From: Chryseobacterium sp. Tr-659
GTDB lineage: Bacteria > Bacteroidota > Bacteroidia > Flavobacteriales > Weeksellaceae
Assembly: GCF_011752975.1 (NCBI RefSeq)
Contig: NZ_VWWP01000011.1
Location: 1-64,000 of the forward strand
Length of the DNA: 64,000 nucleotides
Reading direction: 5' to 3'
Part shown: positions 44,534 through 51,211 of the stretch, one piece after another
Layout of the letters: every line of letters starts with the position of its first letter
How positions within the stretch are numbered: position 1 is the first letter of the stretch
The notes under the pieces: model-generated
What the model was told of the DNA's origin: nothing
Seen by the model: the letters and a program-made list of their open reading frames with translations, nothing else
The model's database searches: none
Program-made: the position numbers and the translations under genes

Positions 44534-44889
44534 ATTTTAACAGTAGTGAAGCAAATATATGTAATAAAAATTGTTAATAATACAACAAAAATGAACATTT
44601 AATTAATTTAATTAAATTGATTAATATTTTTAACTAAAAATAATTAATTAATTAAAAATATAAGTTAAAATTGAGTTAAATTAGTTTTTAAAATATTAAA
44701 CAAACATTTAAAATACGTTAAATCATTATATATAAAATGTTAAAAACAATAATTAATTAACAAATTAACACTTGTTAGGTAAAATAAAACGCAAATAATC
44801 AAAAAATAATAAGATAAAAAAAAGGGCTTAATTTAAAATATATTGAGAATCATTTAAATTCAATTTAAAAAAAATAAAAAGGCATAAAA
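44534..44889. other. Very AT-rich region upstream of susC
   Basis: No gene is seen. The sequence is nearly all A and T, with repeated AATTAATT-like blocks between 44600 and 44770. It separates the crotonase terminator from the SusC promoter and may act as a curved, nucleoid-protein-bound regulatory stretch. No specific operator is recognised. Confidence 0.45.
44552..44559 (-). promoter_or_regulatory. -7 element for susC-susD
   Basis: TATATTTG on the minus strand is an exact TAnnTTTG match about 20 nt before the SusC start. A TTG lies 23 nt further upstream (44583-44585), at the edge of normal spacing. Confidence 0.55.
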
Positions 44890-44920
44890 AAGCCGGGGAA
44901 ACAAAATGTTTTCCCGGCTT
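44890..44920 (-). terminator. Terminator after the crotonase gene
   Basis: A 14-bp stem (AAGCCGGGGAAACA/TGTTTTCCCGGCTT, one G-U pair) with loop AAA and a T run on the minus strand. Confidence 0.88.
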
Positions 44921-44952
44921 ATATACAGATTAAAATCAGTTGTTGCTTAAAC

Positions 44953-45717
44953 TTATTTTACTCTCAATCTTTCTTTAATAGCTTCTATATTCTTCTTGGC
45001 AGAATCTTCAAGAATAAGACTTGCACTCATATGAATTCTTGCGGGCATCAAATCATTGAAATGATCCGTACCTTCCCATGAAACCTTTTTAATTAAAGCC
45101 AATGCATCACTACTTCTGGATGCCAGTGTTTGTAAAAATTTTTCAAGCTGGTTATCCATTTCCTGAATATTTTCTGAAACGGAATGATAAATATTATGCT
45201 GTTCCGCCCATTCGGCAGATCTGAAATCTGCATCAATAGCCATTGCGGAAAACTGTGATTTTCCAATTTTTCTTTCTACATAAGGACCGATTACAAAAGG
45301 GCCAATCCCTAAGTTAATTTCTGTAAGAGCTAATGCAGAATCTTTTGTAGCAAAACAGTAATCAGCACCACAGGCAATTCCTACACCTCCACCGGTAGTT
45401 TTTCCCTGAACTCTCACCACTACAATTTTTCCACAGTTTCTCATGGCATTCAGTACTTTTGCAAAACCACCGAAGAACTGAGTGGATGCCTCCAGTTCTT
45501 CAATTGCTAAAAGTTCGTCAAAACTAGCTCCTGCACAAAATGCTTTTTCTCCTTCACTTTTTATTAAGATCGCTTTCACTTCATCTTTTGCTCCTTCTTC
45601 AAGGATTGCTACAGCAAGTTTTTCTAAGATTGCTCCGGGTAAAGAGTTGCTTTTTGGAGTTCCGAAAGTAATTTCGGCAATATTATTTTTAATTTCTGAT
45701 GCTACAAATTCGCTCAT
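44953..45717 (-). CDS. Enoyl-CoA hydratase/isomerase family protein (crotonase)
   Basis: A 254-residue crotonase-fold enzyme acting on acyl-CoA thioesters. The oxyanion-hole segments are FCAGASFDEL (first) and KTTGGGVGIACGADYCFA (second), and ALTEINLGIGPFVIGPYV covers the usual catalytic-acid region. It is separate from the paa cluster and has its own -7 box and terminator, so it is a single-gene unit. The substrate is unknown; it differs from PaaG in the active-site loop. Confidence 0.88.
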   Translation of the reverse strand: MSEFVASEIKNNIAEITFGTPKSNSLPGAILEKLAVAILEEGAKDEVKAILIKSEGEKAFCAGASFDELLAIEELEASTQFFGGFAKVLNAMRNCGKIVVVRVQGKTTGGGVGIACGADYCFATKDSALALTEINLGIGPFVIGPYVERKIGKSQFSAMAIDADFRSAEWAEQHNIYHSVSENIQEMDNQLEKFLQTLASRSSDALALIKKVSWEGTDHFNDLMPARIHMSASLILEDSAKKNIEAIKERLRVK

Positions 45718-45739
45718 TTTTAGTTTTATTGAATTCTTA

Positions 45740-45747
45740 CAAAAATA
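45740..45747 (-). promoter_or_regulatory. -7 element for the crotonase gene
   Basis: TATTTTTG on the minus strand is an exact TAnnTTTG match, 22 nt upstream of the start codon. No -33 TTG is evident. Confidence 0.5.
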
Positions 45748-45972
45748 CGAAATACCACTCTTTTAGAGAAACTTAAAGAGGATAATTTCTATTTAAAATA
45801 TTCTCTATTACAGCAGTTGTTACGTAGAAATACGGAGTACTCAATTTAGTATTTTCTACTCTAGTTCTCATTTTTTATAAATCGTTCCTTTGACCTAAAC
45901 AAATAACAACAAAGGCGGAATCTGAAAAGCCATAGAAAAGAGTAAGAACATTTAAACCTAAAAATTATTACC

Positions 45973-46521
45973 ATGGAAGAATACATTGGAATCGTTAAAT
46001 TATTTGCAGGAAATTTTGCACCAAGAGGCTGGATGTTTTGTGACGGAAGCTTATTAAGCATTTCTAGAAATTCTGCTTTATTCTCTATTTTAGGAACCAC
46101 GTACGGCGGGGACGGGATCACAACATTCGCTTTACCTAACTTAAAAGGACGTATCGCATTAGGATCCGGAACTGTAAGCACTAACGAAAATTACCCTTTA
46201 GGAATATCTGCCGGTACTACTCAAAATACAATTCTGGCATCAAACCTTCCAAGCATAGGAGCAGGGTTTCAGTTTAAAGTTAAAAACCAAAATGCTAACG
46301 TTGCAGCACCTACTGCGGCATCTTCTATTGCGATTTCAGGGATTCCTAACGGAAGAAATTTTGATCCTGTGCCAAGCTTTTCAGATACGGATCCGGATAC
46401 GGCTATTAACTCTAAATCTATTGCATTTGTAGGACAGAATATTCCGATGAACAATATGCCACCATTTCTTGGCTTAAACTATATTATCTGTATAGAAGGT
46501 ATATATCCTTCACGAGGATAA
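45973..46521 (+). CDS. Phage tail collar domain protein (microcystin-dependent protein family)
   Basis: A 182-residue protein with the tail-collar fold. The signature is EEYIGIVKLFAGNFAPRGW followed by FCDGSLLSISRNSALFSILGTTYGGDG, PNLKGRIALGSG, and the closing LNYIICIEGIYPSR. Such proteins occur in phage tails and, outside phages, as surface proteins of unknown role, often in groups of two or three. Here it is a single copy with no phage genes nearby. It has no signal peptide. A T9SS-sorted protein follows 38 bp downstream. The minus frame at 45861-46181 is a shadow. Confidence 0.88.
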   Translation: MEEYIGIVKLFAGNFAPRGWMFCDGSLLSISRNSALFSILGTTYGGDGITTFALPNLKGRIALGSGTVSTNENYPLGISAGTTQNTILASNLPSIGAGFQFKVKNQNANVAAPTAASSIAISGIPNGRNFDPVPSFSDTDPDTAINSKSIAFVGQNIPMNNMPPFLGLNYIICIEGIYPSRG

Positions 46522-46559
46522 TATCATCACATAATAACCTAATATTTAAAACATCAATT

Positions 46560-47381
46560 ATGAAAAGCACTACTTTTTTAACCATTTGTAGTCTGCTCAT
46601 TTCAATTTTTTCATTTGGGCAGACCAGTACAGAAACTTTTGAAACTGAATCCGCAGGAAGTACCAATTTTACAGATAACGGAGTAACGTTCAATATCAAT
46701 TCGCAGGTATCTACTTTTACAATCGTAAACTTTCCAGGAACAGGCTGGAATGGTACTGCTAATGACAACAGATATATTGACAACACATCTAATGTATCTC
46801 CTGCAAGTGCATCTTTCAGTATTAAAACAACCTCTAACCTGTTTAAAGTAAACCGTTTCTGGGTATTTGCTGCTGACAAGTTCACAAACCTAAATGCAAC
46901 CGGGACTCTTACAATAACGGGAAAATTGAGCGGAGTTACTAAATTCTCTCAGACAAAAACCACTGGTTTTGCCACAACACTTGGAAGCACAAACGGATAT
47001 ACTCTGATTGATCTTACCAACCTGAATGGTCAGAATTATACCAACATCGTTATTGATGAGCTACAGCTTACTTTAGGAGGAAACTATTATTATCTTGCAG
47101 TTGATGCCTTCACTTGGGTAAAAGACAGCAACTTGGTATTAGGAACCGCAGAAACAAAAAATATCAAAAATAACCTGAGCGTTTATCCTAATCCAACGAA
47201 CGGACTTCTTTCCATCAAAACAGATAAGGCTTCAGAGGCTCAAATCTATAGTTCCGAAGGTAAAATGCTGAAAACAGTTCAAACTCAGAAAGGTAATAAT
47301 GAAATTAATATTTCTGAATTCCCGAAAGGAGTTTACTACATCAAAACAGCTACTGAGTCAACCAAAGTTATTAAAAACTAA
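46560..47381 (+). CDS. T9SS type A sorting domain-containing protein
   Basis: A 273-residue secreted protein. A signal peptide covers about residues 1-20 (ending FSFGQ). A beta-sandwich-like domain follows (FETESAGSTNFTDNGVTFN to YYYLAVDAFTWV), possibly carbohydrate-binding. The C-terminal sorting domain (about 200-273) has LSVYPNPTNGLLSIKTDKA and NISEFPKGVYYIKTATES. It probably shares a transcript with the tail-collar protein. Confidence 0.85.
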   Translation: MKSTTFLTICSLLISIFSFGQTSTETFETESAGSTNFTDNGVTFNINSQVSTFTIVNFPGTGWNGTANDNRYIDNTSNVSPASASFSIKTTSNLFKVNRFWVFAADKFTNLNATGTLTITGKLSGVTKFSQTKTTGFATTLGSTNGYTLIDLTNLNGQNYTNIVIDELQLTLGGNYYYLAVDAFTWVKDSNLVLGTAETKNIKNNLSVYPNPTNGLLSIKTDKASEAQIYSSEGKMLKTVQTQKGNNEINISEFPKGVYYIKTATESTKVIKN

Positions 47382-47439
47382 TCCCAGGAAATTTACATAT
47401 GTATTTGTTCCCCCTTAAAGATTCTAATTCATAAATGAC

Positions 47440-47469
47440 AAATTCCCTGATCATACGATCAGGGAATTT
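47440..47469. terminator. Bidirectional terminator
   Basis: A perfect 13-bp stem (AAATTCCCTGATC/GATCAGGGAATTT) with loop ATAC, between convergent genes. T follows on the plus side (TTTTATTTTTT). It touches the SMUG2 stop codon. Confidence 0.85.
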
Positions 47470-48155
47470 TATTTTTTCAAGGCCAGAAGATATTTTTCAA
47501 TATAAAGCTGCTTCTCTTTTAATTTGTATTGCTGAATATATCTTGGATGTTCCAGAATAGTCATTTTATCAAACAGTTTTGCATCTTTATTCAGTTTTAA
47601 AATAAAATCTGCGTTCTTTTTACCGAGAATAAAAACCTCTGATGTATCCAGATTAAGACTAATATGCTTTCTCAAAGATTCAATCATAAAGTCTTTGACT
47701 GAATTGAACAGTTCTTTATCATCATAATAGTTTGCATTCAACCATCCGTTTCTTGTTTTTCTTACGATAGCCAGCGGAAATGGAGAGTTGATATAGATAT
47801 CTTTATAGAAAAGATCTGCTCCGCCATACTCTTCAATCATGTCATATACAAAAACAGAAGAAACTTCATGGGTACGGGCAGATTCCATTTTTATTCCACA
47901 AACGCTTTCCAGTCTTTTGGTATCGGTAAACGGGACTCCTGTAACACCGGCTCCATGGCGGCTTGGATTGATTCCGATAATAAATTTTCTTTTATCAGAA
48001 TCCTCATAGTATTTATGATAAAATTTTTGCATAACCGTTAATGTTTCCGGATTATCCAGATACGGATTCAGGACTTCAAAGCCTTCAGGAAGATTTCCTG
48101 CATAGCTAAGGTTTTTATTGAATTCAATAACAAGGTCTGCGAAAGTTTTATTCAT
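47469..48155 (-). CDS. SMUG2-type uracil-DNA glycosylase family protein (DUF4918)
   Basis: A uracil-DNA glycosylase-fold protein of the SMUG2 group, which removes uracil and related damaged bases from DNA. Motif 1 is GINPSRHGAG (61-70) and motif 2 is EHPRYIQQY with H203. Length 228 fits. It lies 23 bp after the DUF4241 gene, which with the SMI1/KNR4 gene may form one transcript; whether that is functional is unclear. Confidence 0.85.
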   Translation of the reverse strand: MNKTFADLVIEFNKNLSYAGNLPEGFEVLNPYLDNPETLTVMQKFYHKYYEDSDKRKFIIGINPSRHGAGVTGVPFTDTKRLESVCGIKMESARTHEVSSVFVYDMIEEYGGADLFYKDIYINSPFPLAIVRKTRNGWLNANYYDDKELFNSVKDFMIESLRKHISLNLDTSEVFILGKKNADFILKLNKDAKLFDKMTILEHPRYIQQYKLKEKQLYIEKYLLALKK

Positions 48156-48178
48156 GAAATCATTTTTATTTTAGGGTG

Positions 48179-48907
48179 TTAAAGATCTTCATCCTCCTCT
48201 TCGGACAGCATCAGTTCGATATCAATAAAGTGAATATAAAGACCACATATTTTTTCTTGTGCATCATAAGCGAAGTAAACCGGATAGAGGCCATCCCCGA
48301 ATCCACTCGCAAACATTGGAATCTTATAGTCTGTACCAGGCACCGTCCAATTGATCCAATCTCCCAAATCTCGTTGATTCTGTGGATTTTCGTTATAGCT
48401 TTTTGCAAATAATTCTGCAAAATAATCATCATAAATATTATCAACATTTAATTCTGAAATAAACTTATCCACATAAGGAACCACTTCCTGATCTGTAACA
48501 CATCCTAATCCTGTATCTACTCCAAATCCGAAATACTCTCCTTCTTTAACTCCTTCAAGGTTTTCAATTCCAATCAATGCTTCACGGTAAAGCACAGGCC
48601 TTTCTTTTGTAAACTCGACTTTTACGGCAGCATACCGATCACCCCATTCTTCTGTTTTTACTACAGCAATTGAAACGGGAAAGTTTCCTTTCGGAACTTC
48701 TACAAAATAAGGTTTCTCTTCTGCGTTTAAATACGCCAACGGATCTCTCACAATTACTTTTCCGGAAGGCAGAGAAACATTTCCAATTTCCATCACTTCC
48801 ATTTTCTGATCCATAATTTTATCTGAAATAAAATAAGCCTCAATATCTACAGGAGATATAAGAATATCCTTTATTTCTTCCCATTTTTTCATCCAGTTAT
48901 TGTCCAT
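48179..48907 (-). CDS. DUF4241 domain-containing protein
   Basis: A 242-residue soluble acidic protein of the DUF4241 family. Typical segments are GNVSLPSGKVIVRDPLAYL near the N-terminus, a central VDTGLGCVTDQE and the C-terminal FASGFGDGLYPVYFAYDAQ. Members often accompany polymorphic-toxin immunity proteins, but no toxin is seen here. It follows the SMI1/KNR4 gene by 41 bp. Confidence 0.78.
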   Translation of the reverse strand: MDNNWMKKWEEIKDILISPVDIEAYFISDKIMDQKMEVMEIGNVSLPSGKVIVRDPLAYLNAEEKPYFVEVPKGNFPVSIAVVKTEEWGDRYAAVKVEFTKERPVLYREALIGIENLEGVKEGEYFGFGVDTGLGCVTDQEVVPYVDKFISELNVDNIYDDYFAELFAKSYNENPQNQRDLGDWINWTVPGTDYKIPMFASGFGDGLYPVYFAYDAQEKICGLYIHFIDIELMLSEEEDEDL

Positions 48908-48948
48908 TATTTTTTATTTTATGATTGAAATTTCAAGATAGGATTCAT

Positions 48949-49485
48949 TTATTCATCTTCAAAATCTTCCTCTGCCTTTAAACCTTTGATAAAAGTTTCA
49001 AAATCCTTGGCTAGGAAAGTTTTTTTATAATCATATTCCTGATCTACATGCACCACTTCTGGTTCCCCATCTTTTCCACAGCTTGAATAATCCAAAAGAA
49101 TCATATCATGCCCGGCGGAAGGACAATCTCCAACGTAAACACCATCATTGGGATATCCCCATTCTTCAATCATAAACTGGCTTCCTAATTCTCCACAAAC
49201 CGAATAGGTCTTTTCTCTACCAATACCCATAATTCCGGTTATTGCAATATGATCATTTGACCATGAGGTACTTTCTGTTGTCGGGAAGCAATCTTTATCT
49301 ACCAACCCGCCATTTTGAATTCTCATGAGTTCAATATAAGATTCAGGAAGCTTATATCCGAGCTCTTCTTCAACTGAAGCAATCATTTCATCATCCGGAA
49401 ACTTTTCAATATAATCTCTTTGTGAATAACTGCTTTCATTCCAGAAATCTGTAAAGTCAAAGTCTTTGAAAAATTTTAATTCCAT
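48949..49485 (-). CDS. SMI1/KNR4 family protein
   Basis: A 178-residue acidic soluble protein of the SMI1/KNR4 superfamily, which is common among immunity proteins of bacterial toxin systems. The signature is IASVEEELGYKLPESYIELMRIQNGG, followed by IMGIGREKTYSVCGELGSQF and the aromatic/acidic block MILLDYSSCGKDGEPEVVHVD. No cognate toxin gene is in the window, so it may be an orphan immunity gene. Confidence 0.85.
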   Translation of the reverse strand: MELKFFKDFDFTDFWNESSYSQRDYIEKFPDDEMIASVEEELGYKLPESYIELMRIQNGGLVDKDCFPTTESTSWSNDHIAITGIMGIGREKTYSVCGELGSQFMIEEWGYPNDGVYVGDCPSAGHDMILLDYSSCGKDGEPEVVHVDQEYDYKKTFLAKDFETFIKGLKAEEDFEDE

Positions 49486-49521
49486 AGTATTTTATTTAAT
49501 TAAAAAGAGAGATCTGGTTCC

Positions 49522-49559
49522 AATACCCTTATCAGGATTTAAAACCCTGACAAGGTATT
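49522..49559. repeat. REP-like palindrome R1 (divergent copy)
   Basis: Arms AATACCCTTATCAGG and CCCTGACAAGGTATT flank ATTTAAAA, with a one-base shift between arms. It is a degenerate relative of the REPs at 50407 and 51114, sharing the TTTAAAAC centre, and lies between the SMI1/KNR4 and CPBP genes. Confidence 0.55.
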
Positions 49560-49711
49560 AAGAGTTTTAAAGATAGCTTTTTTAGAAGAGAAAAAGGAAC
49601 CGATTCATAATATTTACAGTTTTAAATTTTCGTTTTCTAATTCGCATTTGTTTTTTTATTAAATTCGTTTTCAATGAAATACAACTTTCACTCAACTAAA
49701 ACTCTTAGCCC

Positions 49712-50395
49712 ATGATTGGAATTATAATTGAGCTTATTATTTCATGGCTCCTTCTTAAGTTCAGTGTAAAAAAGGATCTTTCTGTTTTGGGATTGAAGCC
49801 CAGCCCAACAAGGCTGACTCAATGGAGTATTGGTTTTCTTTTAGCAGCAGCGGTCTGCAGTCTTTATCATTTCATGACAACAGCATTTATCAACAACAAT
49901 TGGATCCTGAATAACCTGAATAATCAATTAAAATTTTACGCATCTTTAATGGCCTTATGGTGGGTTGTAAAATCTGTATTATTTGAGGAATTACTTTTCA
50001 GAGGTGCTTTACTTTATCTTGCTATTGAACAATGGGGAAACACTAAAGCCTGTCTGCTTTCTGCTGCCTGTTTCGGAATCTACCATTGGTTTTCTTATAA
50101 TGCGTTCGCAAATCCATTCCAAATGGGAATTATTTTTGTAATGACCGCCATCTTTGGATGGATACTGGCATTATCTTTTGCCAAAACAAAATCGATGTAT
50201 CTCCCTATAGGTCTTCATCTGGGCTGGAATTTATTCAATATTATTGTATTTTCGAACGGCCCATTAGGTAAGCTGGTCTTTATAAAAGCTAACGAAAGCC
50301 ACCTCGAAGGGATTCCTTCACTGCTTGTCTTTGTGTTTCAGATATTAGCTCTGCCGCTCTTGGTGTATGGGTATTTTAAGGTTAAAAGGTGGTAA
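49712..50395 (+). CDS. CPBP family intramembrane glutamic endopeptidase
   Basis: A membrane protease of the CAAX-protease/bacteriocin-processing (Abi) family. The catalytic motif 1 EELLFRGAL is at about residues 91-99, and motif 2 is in FGIYHWFSY with further conserved His in PIGLHLGWNLFN. About six helices are predicted in 227 residues. Its substrate is unknown. It stands alone on the plus strand, far from the peptide export cassette. Confidence 0.9.
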   Translation: MIGIIIELIISWLLLKFSVKKDLSVLGLKPSPTRLTQWSIGFLLAAAVCSLYHFMTTAFINNNWILNNLNNQLKFYASLMALWWVVKSVLFEELLFRGALLYLAIEQWGNTKACLLSAACFGIYHWFSYNAFANPFQMGIIFVMTAIFGWILALSFAKTKSMYLPIGLHLGWNLFNIIVFSNGPLGKLVFIKANESHLEGIPSLLVFVFQILALPLLVYGYFKVKRW

Positions 50396-50406
50396 TCTAC
50401 TTACCT

Positions 50407-50445
50407 TTTATCCTTGTCAAGGTTTAAAACCTTGACAAGGATAAA
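50407..50445. repeat. REP palindrome R2, downstream flank of the RAYT
   Basis: Arms TTTATCCTTGTCAAGG and CCTTGACAAGGATAAA around TTTAAAA. It begins 11 bp past the CPBP stop and ends 9 bp before the RAYT stop. Nearly identical to R4 on the other side. Confidence 0.85.
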
Positions 50446-50454
50446 TGAGGATCA

Positions 50455-51069
50455 TTAAAATTCATCAAAATCAATCACCTTTTGATGTGACAATACAAAA
50501 TTTTCTCTGTCATCAAATAACTCAATTACCTCATCCCTTCTCAATAATGTTTTCGACTTACTCAGAATAGATTGGTAGGAGGAAAAATTATATTTTGTAA
50601 ACTCAATAACAGAATGGTTTTTAGGATTTTGATGAATATAAATGATCCTATTAATTAAATATTCATCCGACGCAATCAATTTTCTCTTAAATGGAGATTC
50701 AATAAGAGCACCATGTCTTTTATTCTCTTTATTAAAAGCCTGGGAATAAGAATTGAAAATTCGGGAAAATTGTTTTGAGAAAACATTTTGAGGAGAGTGA
50801 AGACCTGTTTTTGTAGCCTTGCCAAGGTTTCCAACCTTGACAAGGCTGTTCAATTCAAGATCAGACTTTATCTTTACTAAAAGATGAAAATGATTAGACA
50901 TGAGGCAATAGGCATATACATCGCAAACAGGAATAAGAAATTCCGAGACTTTATTGAGAAAGAACTCATAATTCCGCTCTGATCTAAAAATTGTTTCTCC
51001 GTTAATACCGCGATTATAAATATGATAAAAACAATCTGCTTCAATGGGAGTAGTTCTAATATCTGCCAT
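50455..51069 (-). CDS. REP-associated tyrosine transposase (RAYT, Y1 HUH family)
   Basis: A single-strand DNA endonuclease related to IS200/IS605 TnpA that acts on REP palindromes. The HUH pair is H60-F-H62 (SNHFHLLVK) and the likely nucleophile is Y108 (FNSYSQAFNKENKRHG). Length 204 fits. REP palindromes lie immediately on both sides (R2, R4), and a third (R3) is inside the gene, encoding residues 75-85 in frame. It is a domesticated-type element, not a complete insertion sequence, and lacks IS ends. Confidence 0.93.
   Translation of the reverse strand: MADIRTTPIEADCFYHIYNRGINGETIFRSERNYEFFLNKVSEFLIPVCDVYAYCLMSNHFHLLVKIKSDLELNSLVKVGNLGKATKTGLHSPQNVFSKQFSRIFNSYSQAFNKENKRHGALIESPFKRKLIASDEYLINRIIYIHQNPKNHSVIEFTKYNFSSYQSILSKSKTLLRRDEVIELFDDRENFVLSHQKVIDFDEF
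50815..50847. repeat. REP-like palindrome R3 inside the RAYT gene
   Basis: Arms AGCCTTGCCAAGGTT and AACCTTGACAAGGCT with loop TCC, one mismatch. It shares the CTTGTCAAGGTT core with R2 and R4 and is read in frame as SLVKVGNLGKA. Confidence 0.75.
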
Positions 51070-51113
51070 TTAATTTTGTCTTTTTTAAGCTTTGAAAATA
51101 TAATGAATTATAC

Positions 51114-51150
51114 TTACCCTTGTCAAGGTTTAAAACCTTGACAAGGATAA
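51114..51150. repeat. REP palindrome R4, upstream flank of the RAYT
   Basis: Arms TTACCCTTGTCAAGG and CCTTGACAAGGATAA around TTTAAAA, 44 bp before the RAYT start codon. It shares more than 30 bp with R2. Confidence 0.85.
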
Positions 51151-51161
51151 TCGTCCATTAA

Positions 51162-51192
51162 AAAATCCCTTTCATTGAATGAAAGGGATTTT
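51162..51192 (-). terminator. Terminator after paaZ
   Basis: Stem AAAATCCCTTTCAT/ATGAAAGGGATTTT with a 3-nt loop, T-rich on the minus strand, 20 nt past the paaZ stop. It closes the paa cluster. Confidence 0.85.
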
Positions 51193-51211
51193 AAATTTAT
51201 ATTTTCCTGAA

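Noticed and set aside
45861..46181. 106-codon minus-strand frame over the tail-collar gene
   Set aside because: Antisense shadow; the plus-strand frame carries a clear tail-collar signature.
49522..51150. Palindromic repeats R1-R4 as a CRISPR array or IS ends
   Set aside because: Copies are unevenly spaced, lie around and within a RAYT gene, and there are no spacers, cas genes or target-site duplications.
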